Source: Trissonchulus latispiculum
Taxonomy: Eukaryota; Nematoda; Enoplea; Enoplida; Ironidae
DNA length: 64,000 nt
Direction of reading: 5' to 3'
Assembly (NCBI GenBank): GCA_030248195.1
Contig: JASAND010026001.1
Coordinates: 34,843-98,842 of the forward strand
In this document: piece after piece, positions 54,100 through 64,000 of the stretch
Layout of the letters: every line of letters starts with the position of its first letter
Position numbering within the stretch: the first letter of the stretch is position 1
Made by a program: the position numbers and the translations under genes
The notes under the pieces: model-generated
What the model saw: the letters and a program-made list of their open reading frames with translations, nothing else
The model's database searches: none
What the model was told of the DNA's origin: nothing

Positions 54100-54682
54100 G
54101 GCCCTGTTGCACCAACTTTACTGATTACAATCAGTAATCAGTAAACAATCAGTGAATAATCAGTAAGCTGTTGCACCAAACTCTTTACTGATTACTGATT
54201 ATTTTCGCTTAAATTCAGTCTCCTTTACCATGATTATTGCACAATCAGTCTAATTTTTCAGTAATTAGGAGTATGTTTCGTGACCTTTTCATTAATACGT
54301 AGTAAATACATTGTTATCAGTTGAATTTCACCAATTTCTAGCAAATATTCCTTCTTCCGCTATAAGCCTGTTGCAGTAGTTTTCCGCTCTTGGTAAGCCA
54401 ATAAATTAAAAATAAACGATAAATTTCTAAAATGTAATAGCAAAGCTATATTTAGGTAGTCCTTTTTCTACTGCGTTTCTGGCCAGCAATAAGCCACAAT
54501 CGGCTATATTTCCGACGTAATCAGTAAATGTGTGGACTCCATTTTTCATCTAATCAGTAATCGGTAAACGTATATGAAGACGTGTATTTCTTGTGTAATC
54601 AGTAATCAGTAGTCTTGTGCAACGGAAAATAACTTACTGATTACTGATGGCTGATTACTGATTAAAAGTTAGTGCAACGGCC
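54100..54682. mobile_element. 583-bp MITE, Harbinger-like candidate
   Basis: Ends GGCCCTGTTGCACCAACTTT and AAAGTTAGTGCAACGGCC (inverted), flanked by CAG on each side. The subterminal DNA is full of CAGTAATCAGTAA and its inverse, giving long pairing potential. A 3-bp duplication and a GTTGCAC-type terminus fit the PIF/Harbinger group but do not prove it. Confidence 0.65.
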
Positions 54683-54685
54683 CAG

Positions 54686-57600
54686 TTGCTAAATTCAATT
54701 GGAGATGTGGCCTGCTTCAGGCTAAAGATTTTCTCTGCCATGGAGCGTGGCTCCGCAGTAGCCGACCGACCCATTGGTGAAAATGCCAATAGACGCCTCC
54801 GAAAAGGATGCCATCCATTCTAAAGAAGCTTGCTTCCTTATTCTCCAAGCCCCAATATTGCAGTTGTGGTTCCAGTCCTGTAGTATTGTTGACCGGCCCA
54901 TAGTTGAGCCACCAACAAGCCCGGTTAACAAGACTACAAAACCAGTTACTGAAACTGAAACTTGTTTGGATCGCCGGCAGGGACAGAAATTGCAATTTTT
55001 TATCGGCGATTGGAAAATGACGCCTGATTCTAGAGAAAATGGACTGCTGACACTGTGAAGTACAAATAGCTGGCTGACGTTATTTCTTTTACATGGACCT
55101 TAATTTTGACTTCTTAGTTTCTGGAGCTCTAAGCCAAATAAGTATGAACTTATGTACAGTACTGGTTTCCCTTCGGTTATTTTTAACTCTCACGTCTTTA
55201 TACCTTAACGAAACTACCTAACCTTACGGAATATGCCACTTTCGTGCTCTTTAACAATCTGGGTTCTGTATTTTTAGGTAATAGGATAAGAACGTTTTGG
55301 TTTTTGGCCTTATTCTCTCAGCAGTAGGTAGAGGCACTGGACTGATTGTTATGGCAGGAAACAGATTTTATAAAATGAACATTTTTGATTTTACGATTTT
55401 AGCTTTTATTGAGCAATTTATAACGGTTGAGTCACTAGAAGCCCAAAACAATTTTGGGGTTCTATAACAATTTTGAGGAAATCGGCTTTTTCAAAAATAC
55501 GGCCACATGTTAAGAACAATGTCGGCTTATTTATACGCAATCGATACAGCGTCCAAAATGGACATTCCCAGAATGACTATTAGCCGGACTTTATTGCTTT
55601 AAGCTAGAGATTTGGCCAAAAATGATTTTGGCAAAACGGCTATTATTTTACTGTGAACATCGATTTCTAAAAAACTAGCCAACGGATTCGAACGAGTTTT
55701 GGCAGGATGCAAATTGTAGTATATATTGCGGAGGGGCGTTTATCTTGACCTTGATTTCGGCTAAAACGTTTTCAGTCTCGAGAAAATTCAGTGCCAAGTT
55801 GAGAAATTTAGTGTCGCCGTGCATTTGGCGGATTCTCTGAAACATTGTGAGACACTGAACCAAATAAAAAAATGTCTCTCGGTCCATATGTCCCTATATG
55901 ATAACTAACAGAAAATTCGGCTGATTCTACAGTTTTGAGAAATCGATGTTTAAAGATTCTATATTAGCTGGTATGTAGGAAAAGTAATATATAAGAAAAG
56001 AAACGAATGTCAATGGACACATTAGCTTGATGATGATTATAAGCTAATGATAGATCTCTTTCTAACTCGAAAAAGTGAGAAAGTTATATCGATCCAACTA
56101 GTGTTGTTGGGCGGCCAGATTTTTCATGAGCCAGCTGGCGCCGGCCGGACAAGCTCGCTACGCCGGCGGCGTCCCGGCCCTCACCGGCCGGGCGGTGCCA
56201 GTTTTCGCCGGTTATCCAAAATACAAGTAAAAATGTAAGATATTTGACAGTTTTCAAGCCAGATTGTAGCAAGTTTAAGGCGATAAGCCGTAGAAACGAC
56301 AGGGCGGGTGCACAACACACTAGTCCCAAAAGGCTTCAAACATGAAATTCCGACAGTACTAAGCATAGCGTAAGCAACATTTGGCTGATACGTTCATTCT
56401 GTCATTCATTTCCGTTAATGTACCGCAGCCGCAACATAATACGCAAGATATCTCGCTTTTGCACGTAGATTGCAGATGAAGGCCGATTTTCCTCACCCGT
56501 ACCTTAAATTTTTGCAAATTAGCAAAACATTTTGAGCTCCATTTATGTCTGCTCTGCCCGATCCGGTACTGAAAGCTTGTTTTAAAAACTTTCCTATAAA
56601 GTTTTTAGGATCGGCCGCATCTGGTTTGCATCCAGCCGGATTTGGATCCTGATCTATCCTTTAAAATATGTGCAACTTTTTAATATTTGTCCTGCGTTTG
56701 TTACCGCATATGGTGTTTTCTACGGCTTTAGTAATGTTTTTAACGCTGTTATGAATTTATTTAACAAATTTCTGCAATTCCACTTTGAATGCTGCAAATA
56801 ACTTTAATGTAACAAGTATACTTACATATAAATATTAAATTTAATTTTTGCAAGGTATCAATAAAATTTTTCGAGAGTGTGGTGGGCCTGAATCATGTTA
56901 CATTAAACACATGGAACATTTTATAATACTCAATTCAGAAACATCAAAATCGGCCAACAGTGAGAAGTTGTAGAAGCCAACCACATTGCTGCTGAATTAA
57001 AAGTTGTTTACTTAAATAATTATTTAATTTAATGTTTTTATTATTCTAGTCTTAGCATTACATAAATTCATCCCGTAACTGCAATTTAAATATGTATTGG
57101 ATAAACGCTACAGACCTTATCCCCGAAAATATATTTCAAGAAACGTTTTATTAAAACATAGTTAAAGATTCATTCAGAAAAGCGTTGGTTAATTTTGAAA
57201 AACCCAACAAGTCAGTGGGCCAAAAATTCTCAAATTTTTTTCGAAGCTAGACTCTTAGCACAGTTAAATCGTTTCTAGAAATTAACTAAGAGCAATAACT
57301 TTTAATTATTAGTTTCAGCAATAAATTTTCTTTCGTTCGTAAATTCCAAAAAAGATCCGTATCTACAATATCCGGCAGGATCCGGATATCCGGTATGATA
57401 CCTAGAACGTAGAATGTTAGCGTCAAAATGCGCTATCGTCTTTTCGGGTTTAAAGTTTCATGTGCGCTGAAATAAACTGCGAAAATTCCATATAATACGC
57501 AGCGCATCAAAAATGGTTTGGATTTATTCGTTTAGCTTATATCCTTATCACATACATCCTCACTTCTGAAACCCTTGTAACATTTTGCAACTAAAATAAT

Positions 57601-59985
57601 TTTTGCAAGATCTCGAAGATCTGAACGATTGAACAAAACTGAATTAAGGGAAAGTCACAGAACTGCAGATAATGTAGGACATTTTCATTGGTAACAATGT
57701 TCAACTGTAGCCACAAGTAGATCCACAAGTATATAATCAGCCGCCAATCGAGTACTTTGAGTTTTGGATTTAGGAAATTTTTTCAGTCAATTACCGCTAA
57801 AACATTCAAACAGGGTTTTGATTTTGAATGATTTCGAATTTTAAATGGCGGTGCAATAGATGTCTGCATCCAAGCCGTGATCTGACATAATCAGAAAATT
57901 TGTTCAGCCAAACCAGTTGTACCTTTTATGCAGCTTAACATTATCCTTGTTCAAACTCGTCAGATTGTGTTAGGGATCTTTCTCCCATATTTTATTTCAT
58001 TAATTGGGTAGTTATCTAACGTTAAAGAGAACGAATTGGCTGAATTTGCATAACCCGAAAGTAGAGCTTTATGCCAAACAATCATTCATTGTATATATAT
58101 GTATTAACTAAAATTTGGAAAATATGTAAATTATGTAATTTTCAAAATTAAGCATATAAATGCGAGAGCACCTTAGATCAGAAAAAGAGCCGGGCCGTGC
58201 TTTTTCTGGAAGCTGAGTGGAAAAGCCCTGCCCTTACCAATTTTTGCATTTTTGCTTCGGCCGGTAGCACACTATGTACAATGGAATAGGATAGCAAGTT
58301 GTTTTTATTAAATGCTACATAAACTACGCATCGTACATTTTCCATGATAAACTCAAAACTCACAGGAGCAAACTTTGTAGAAAGAAGGTGATGGCGCACC
58401 GATACTGCAGTAAATTGAAGATGAGTTTAGTCAGACATGTGCAAGTGCTTTTATGTGGTGGTTGTTGCCCACTTAGATGAATCGTCGATCCAAGTGACCG
58501 AAGCGATTCGATCCAAACCGATCCGACCTCGATATTGCGAATCGGTTCTATTTTGCTGGTCCAATTCGCATCACTAAATCTTTGTATAGCACACCAAGTA
58601 TGAACTACGTCGGCTTGTTTTGCGTTTGTTTTTCAGAGATGTGCGTCTGCCGTTAGTAGTTCGCCAGGCATAGTTGTTCTGCTACGTACTGGTGCAGTAG
58701 AGCATGCGACGTTGCTGACGAGGTTAAGAATTGGGGTGATTTATTACTCAATGACAACTCAATTTTCTAGTTTTCAGAGTCAAAAATGCAATTTAGTTTT
58801 GCACGGACTAAAATTAAGTACAAGCTAAATGAGAGCGTAGAAGCGGCAGATATGATTGAATTTGTCAAATTCGTGTACGAAATTGCATCAAAAGAATCAA
58901 ATTATTTGCTGAGAGTGTCTATCTATAGAAAAGTAGAGAAGCAAAATAAAGAGAGGTCTTGCAGTCAAGTCTGCTATTTAATAATGAAAATAGCGCTATT
59001 GGACCCGTAGTTAAGGTTCATTATGGTATATTATCTTTGGGGTGCACCTCAATTTTTGCGGCCACTCTATAGCAGGGGTAATTTTTGTCCCTGGCTCGTG
59101 AAATTATCCCTTGAATGCCCAATTTGAGAACATCATTTTCCAAAATTTGATAAATTATGCAAAATTGTGGGTGATTACAGTAATTAACGATCTTTACTTC
59201 ATGTCTTTCTAGCACAGAGATAGGTTATTGTGCTGCCTGCGTTCTCCCTCCCGTTGACTTTCTCTTAGCACTTTGTGTTACTGATCTTGCCTACTTTTAT
59301 CCTAGTCTTACACTTTTTAAGCTAACGTACGGATTTTGTTGCTGTAATTGTTTCGAAAGAAATGAAATGTAGCTGACTATTTTGTAAAAATGGGTTTGTA
59401 ACTTGAAATTTCATTTTTGGTGTATTGCTTGTTTTACCATTTTCGTATTCTTGGGAAACAAGTTTGCCCCTAAAACGAGAAATATTCCGCTGTTGATCCA
59501 TTTAGGTATCGTAAAGTTGGATGTCCGTAACGTTTTCCGGAATCAGATGGAAATGGAAAAATGGAAAGTTTCGTTCGTAGAGATGACATTTAAAATCAGA
59601 AGTTTGAAAGAAGTGTCATTTAATTTTCTTTCTGTCATGGTAATTAGAATTTCTGAAACTGTTCCAGAATTTAAATTTAAATAAACTACCATTCTGAGCT
59701 TAGTTATCGCCGAAGTTTTATTCCTTAAAAGATTCGTTTTTCGCTATTGGTTCTATCTTAGAACTGGACTCTCAAATCGCAGCGCAGCATTTATGTATGC
59801 ATTCTGTTGTATTGTATTGCATTAACAAGTGGAGTAGCTTCGCATGTTCCCCTGTTCAGTATTATAAATCAGCAAGAGACTATTTCAGTGACCCTTGCGA
59901 AAATTTAATTCTGAATTGACAGACTACAACTTGTAAGGGATGCAGGCATAGGAAAGCTTGATACAAGCCTGATATGGGAGTTCAG
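54686..59985. other. Mostly non-coding stretch
   Basis: AT-rich. A GC-richer block at 54700-55058 has competing ORFs on both strands (94 codons on +, 92 on -) with no domain I recognise. A palindromic GGCCGG-rich patch is at about 56140-56215. ORFs at 58786-59010 (from an ATG, 74 codons) and 59403-59684 (no ATG at start) are unrecognised. Nothing else supported. Confidence 0.35.
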
Positions 59986-59990
59986 CTGAT

Positions 59991-60062
59991 GGTACTGTGG
60001 TATAGTGGTTAGCACGTCTGCTCCGGAGTAGAAGAGACGTGGTTCGATCCCCGGCGGAAACA
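59991..60062 (+). tRNA. tRNA-like sequence, probably a pseudogene or SINE head
   Basis: Contains a good A box (TGGTATAGTGGTTAGCACG, 59998-60016) and B box (GGTTCGATCCC, 60041-60051) and ends CGGCGGAAACA. However, the acceptor and T stems have mismatches and the anticodon loop is irregular (CTCCGGA region). It would probably be read by RNA polymerase III but is unlikely to make a working tRNA. I found no tail or target duplication that would prove a SINE. Confidence 0.5.
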
Positions 60063-60120
60063 ATTCTTTACTTTCAATGGTGAGTGAAAAGCTGAACCTC
60101 CCTCTTCCCTTCTCTTTTCC

Positions 60121-60318
60121 AGGTCCTGGTTTCGTGGGCACGATGGTACCTCGCCTCGGGCTTGTCCTCGGTCTCTTCTTGGTCCACCAGCCCTGGTGGA
60201 AGCGCTACGTACTGAGCTTGATGACGTTGTCGGCTGCCCGAATGAAGAAGGCCGTCTTCAGGAAACAGGAAACGGTTCACACAAGGAATCGACCGTCTGC
60301 TCAGCTGGTAGGACGACG
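60121..60318 (+). CDS. Exon-like block, unrecognised
   Basis: Bounded by a strong acceptor (CTTCTCTTTTCCAG) and a possible donor (CAGCTG|GTAGGA). GC content is well above the flanks. One frame is open across it (PPALVEALRTELDDVVG... GSHKESTVCSAG) and another also reads long, so the frame is not settled. No family recognised. Confidence 0.22.
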
Positions 60319-60871
60319 GGAAAACGAACCTTGCTTGTTCGTGTTTGTTAGCCGAAGCCTAATTTGTATATTGCTTTTGAAGCTAATGTGTTCATTTGCA
60401 TAATCTGCTTAGTTTGGCGTCCACGGGCGGCCTTCAGTCCGTTTCCGACCAGCTGGGCCACCGTCGGGGCCGACTTTACTGGTTTCAGAATTTTTCGGTC
60501 GGTCAAAAAACGCCAAGTTTTGCGAATTTTGTGAAATGCGTATTTAGAGAAAACTGTGTTGCAATTGTTTCTTATTTGGCTTTTCGTCCTGTACGAATAA
60601 AGCAAACAGATTATGTATATATGTAATCGACATAGAAGAAAGAAAAGGTGAAAGGTTTTGACAGAACACCGGAAATGAAAAGAAAATCCCAGTAATTATG
60701 ATGAAGAGACTTTTTTCTCTCCATTTTTTCACTCCATTTTTTTATTACAGTCTTTTAGGGTGATTGAGCTTGGAAGGGGATTGTATTCTTGTGTCATTTC
60801 CAGAAAACAGTTTAAAGAAACATTTTGCATATTTTAAGAATTGAAAAATGCCGAATTCAACACACATGCAT

Positions 60872-61183
60872 TAGGGATGCACCTGGGTCTGGCTTCGGCC
60901 CCTGTGGGCAAAGCCCGGTCCCTGGTCCCAGCTGGGAGGCAAAATTTAAGAAAATTTGGTAAGTGTTTTACAAAAAATCTAAATCTGGCTTAAATTGTTA
61001 TAAGTCGTTTAAGTTTTTTCATTGGTTTGAATGCAGACAACAATAGCTATTTTGTGCATTACTTGAAATTATAGCAAACTCTAAAATTTTAATAACATTT
61101 TTACAGAAATTTGATTTGATTTAATCACCAATTTTCAAGCCTCAGCCCCGATCCCGGTAGAGGTGGCCCCCGGTGCTTCTCTA
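60872..61183. mobile_element. 312-bp hAT-type MITE
   Basis: Ends TAGGGATGCACCTGGG and GGTGCTTCTCTA; flanks ACATGCAT / AAATGCGT agree at six of eight bases, a worn 8-bp duplication. Same general type as 20769-21138, with CCCGGTCCC-like subterminal repeats. Confidence 0.7.
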
Positions 61184-63279
61184 AAATGCGTTTTAATTTA
61201 ATAAGCTTACATATGCAACATTTCCTGATCGACAGAAGTCAGTGCCGAAAAATGATAATTACTTTATTTTTATTATTGTTTGTAGTCATTCCTTTGTTTG
61301 ATGTTGTATATGTATATTTATGAAAAGTTTTATTATTATAGCCAAACGTGAGCTCGTATTTAATTCGCCGACGCTTATTGATAATTTACGGTTAAATTGT
61401 ATTTATTAAAATTGGAAATTTAGATTGGTCATAATCCGCCGCTCTATTCGTGAACAAGGACTATGAAGCACCAGCAAACGGTTAGTTAAACTTACTGACT
61501 TACCGTATTTTTATTGCTGGCGAAGTTCCGAATTTCTAAATTTGTGCTGTGTTGGATAATATATAAATAGTAAGATGTTCATAAAACGTGCCAACTGCTA
61601 TTATAACAACCTTCCAGAATTCAAGAGCTGGGAGGATGAATTGGAATAGTCCCCAAGAAAATACTCTACTCACTCAGAGAAGGTACCCTTTGGTCTCAGT
61701 CCATTCTTACTTTTGTAATTTTTTTCGGCATAAATTGTAGTCTGACACAAACATTTTAAACGTGTGAACGGGGTTTTGACCTCCATAGTTTTGTAGTTAT
61801 TTGTATATATGACTTGCATTCATAGGTTAACACAGGAGGTAAGCTCTACCGCCGTTAGGGCAAGGGGTAAGCAGAAATTCGGCATGAGGTATGTATGTAT
61901 ATAACTAAGCAGAAATGTCCGAAAAAAACTAGGTTTTCGCACCGAAATTCCAAAAAATTTGCGGGCTCGCCGGAACTTTTTACCACGATTTCTTAATTTT
62001 CAGGAAAAGTGATCAAAGTTTTGAAATTTTTCTAAAAATTGATAATTTTATTACATATTTATTATACAAACATTGCTGAAATTATGTTACTATTATTAAC
62101 GTTAATTTATGCTTATGGTACACGCCCCTCGAAAACTTGAGTTCAAGGTACAAGCCCCCTCAAAAGTTTTTGGGAGAAGCCCCCCGCCGCCAGTATTCAA
62201 CCCTATGTTAATGTATGCTCGCATTAGTTTGTATACACGTTATGCCTGGGTGGCACAATAGGTAGAGTCTCTGTGTACTAAACCAAGGCCTGTGGGTCCT
62301 CACCTAGCCCGAAGTTTTCGGGTCTTTGTTTCATTCGTCCTTTCAATCGTTCTTCTATGATGTGTTTAGTTATGCAGAATATTGTTAATATCAGTTAACT
62401 TATACGTAAATCATAGGTTAGGTATATATTGCACTTACATATGTGGCTGGAGACGGATTTTTACACGACTTTTAATTTGCCCCTGTTATTTAATCATCTA
62501 CCATAAGCATGGAGAGGGAGATTCTGTGAACTGTTTTCAGTATTGAGAAGATTCCTATTCAACGGGGATCAAGGCGCTAACACTATTTGAAAGTCTCATG
62601 ACATTAAAAATGCATTAGAGTGAGGGTAATTTCCATGTACCAAACAGTGGCTTTCCAAAAGTGGGTCAACTTTCCGTGAAAGCTGTCCAGACAAAAGCTG
62701 ATAGACTTTATATCATCTAATGGTAAAGCTTTGATGCATTTTGATGGAACTTAAAATGGTAGAAATTAGTGTTACGTATGTAGCTATATTGTACATTCGC
62801 ATTACAAATCCACGGAATTTATTTTTTAAATTATTTGTATAAGGTATGTAATCTTAAATGAATTTCATATATGATATTGTCAAGTATATATACAGCACGG
62901 ACGTGATGGAGTCACACATTTAGTATCGCTGTCGCAAACTTATAATTATCTGTATTAATGAGTGCATAAAAATGCAAATTGCAAAGTACTAAATACAAGT
63001 GCAATACCATATTGTACAAACAAAGTACATACAAAGTAGAAAATACATTAATAAATTATAAGATAACCCTACATATGTCGAAAATTTAATTACTCTCAAC
63101 TTTGCCAGGAAGCTGCACAAATCGGCAGATACGATATTAACTACGTGTGATAGGTATGCAGGTACGTACTCTATATTTTCATGGAAATAGTAATAATGAA
63201 CCACTGTGCTGACAGCGATTCATTTGTAAGTCTTGTACTGTATTTGTTATTGCTGAAATAAACAAATTAGTTCTTCTTA
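61184..63279. other. AT-rich stretch with a weak tRNA-like trace
   Basis: No gene supported. Around 62246-62315 there is TGGCACAATAGGTAGAG (A-box-like) and GGGTCCTCACC (poor B box), possibly an old tRNA-derived repeat. Confidence 0.35.
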
Positions 63280-63820
63280 TTAAGAAATTGTTTTCTGTGA
63301 GTCAATCATCTGCCATGACAGCCCTTCTCTCCCCTGCCGGCTGCACTCCTGTTGACTCATCTCTGGCGTACCGAGTAAGAGTATCTGTGCTGTGCTGCGC
63401 AGAGAGAAGTTGCTGAATTCAGCAGCTTTGACTGAGTCAAGGTCAAAGCAGTAGATCCCTTTTTGGTCGTTCCAGGGTCTCCAGATGGTGTGCATATTCC
63501 GTTCTAAGGTCGAAGAGAAGAGGTCAGAGTCACTGTCAGCCCTGTGTCTAGGCCGTTTCAGTGTCGAAGAAAAAGGTGTCGGAACCGCTTCCAAACCATG
63601 CTCTCAGGCAGTTTCCTGATCCCAGACTACCAGTCCCGTTCCAATGCGAAGTCGGATTCTCCGAGCTATTGCCATTTTCAGTTCCAAATCGCTCCAGGTA
63701 GAAGAATTCAAAGTGGCCAAGTCCATCCCTTGCCGAAAAGTCTTCGTTGGAAGCAGAGCCGTTCGGAAAGGAAGACGGTCCGAGGAAGCCAAATGTGCTG
63801 CAATACTAGAAAGTTGGAAA
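63280..63820 (-). CDS. Exon-like block on the minus strand, unrecognised
   Basis: GC content rises sharply and stops are rare. On the minus strand an acceptor-like TTCCAACTTTCTAG (about 63805-63820) is followed by an open frame ending near 63545 (GFLGPSSFPNGSASNEDF..., Gly/Ser-rich). A second frame, with ATG at 63594, runs 104 codons to TAA at 63280 and includes DSDSDLFSSTLERNMHTIW. The two frames overlap, so the reading frame or an indel is unresolved. Probably a real terminal exon of an unknown gene. Confidence 0.35.
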
Positions 63821-64000
63821 ACAAGTTAATGTCTGCATTTTTAAGATCTATATTCTTTTTAAATCTTCCAATCCTGGTGCCAGGCGGCATCACATATAGC
63901 TGTTATTTCCTCTTGCCAACAATTGTCCGAGAGTTAAGCGGCCGCGCATTTGGGTGGAGCTGCCGACGTGCGTTCATCACTGAGCCGGTGATGGTCAAAT

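Noticed and set aside
54717..55058. Competing ORFs on both strands
   Set aside because: Neither shows recognisable motifs, and each is open only where the other is; no basis to choose a gene.
62244..62315. tRNA gene candidate
   Set aside because: Only an A-box-like sequence is acceptable; the B box is poor and no cloverleaf can be drawn.

Overview
This window looks like nuclear DNA of a metazoan, probably an AT-rich invertebrate. The evidence is a spliced mitochondrial-protein gene with GT/AG introns, animal-type LINEs, a tRNA-derived SINE and many hAT-like non-autonomous elements. I cannot name the species or phylum. There are no bacterial operons, rRNA genes or CRISPR arrays.

The one gene I recognise firmly is COX6A (cytochrome c oxidase subunit 6A), on the + strand in three exons: 41602-41716, 42245-42396 and 52246-52356. 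Its second intron is about 9.85 kb and consists mostly of mobile DNA. Weaker coding evidence comes from: a tandem array of short two-exon cysteine-rich (RING-like) gene units at 490-6830; a possible B-box-like exon near 7421-7596; unknown ORFs at 9024-9577; a zinc-ribbon plus NADAR-domain gene at 11166-12545, broken into several frames; a set of unknown gene fragments at 13530-15666, interrupted by a 311-bp insertion; and an exon-like block on the minus strand at 63280-63820.

The region from 20.7 to 31.0 kb is a nest of insertions. An old CR1/Jockey-like LINE (minus strand) is split twice: by a 1.14-kb hAT-like element with an 8-bp target duplication, and by a nearly intact, full-length LINE with a 13-bp target duplication. 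That second LINE encodes a 2A-like peptide, a PHD-like finger, an endonuclease, a reverse transcriptase and an RNase H, and is itself split by a 1.1-kb hAT-like element. Further hAT-like elements lie at 20769, 33599, 34732 (with one nested at 34825), 37085 and 60872.

The most unusual structure is two families of composite elements. Each has long inverted arms at one end, arrays of about 140-170-bp satellite repeats in the middle, and a shared GC-rich hairpin at the other end. Family I is at 31165-34330 and 46363-48926, with a decayed copy at 42425-42900. Family II is at 43397-46350 and 49025-51629. Inside COX6A intron 2 they sit head-to-head and tail-to-tail, separated only by TA-rich or (AT)n tracts. 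The layout recalls non-autonomous rolling-circle (Helentron-like) elements carrying satellite cores, but the class is not proven.

The right-hand part, 52.4-64 kb, is mostly AT-rich with a foldback element (53119-53798), a MITE (54100-54682), a tRNA-like sequence (59991-60062) and few coding signs. Many frame breaks fall in homopolymers, so some 'pseudogenes' here could be sequencing indels.
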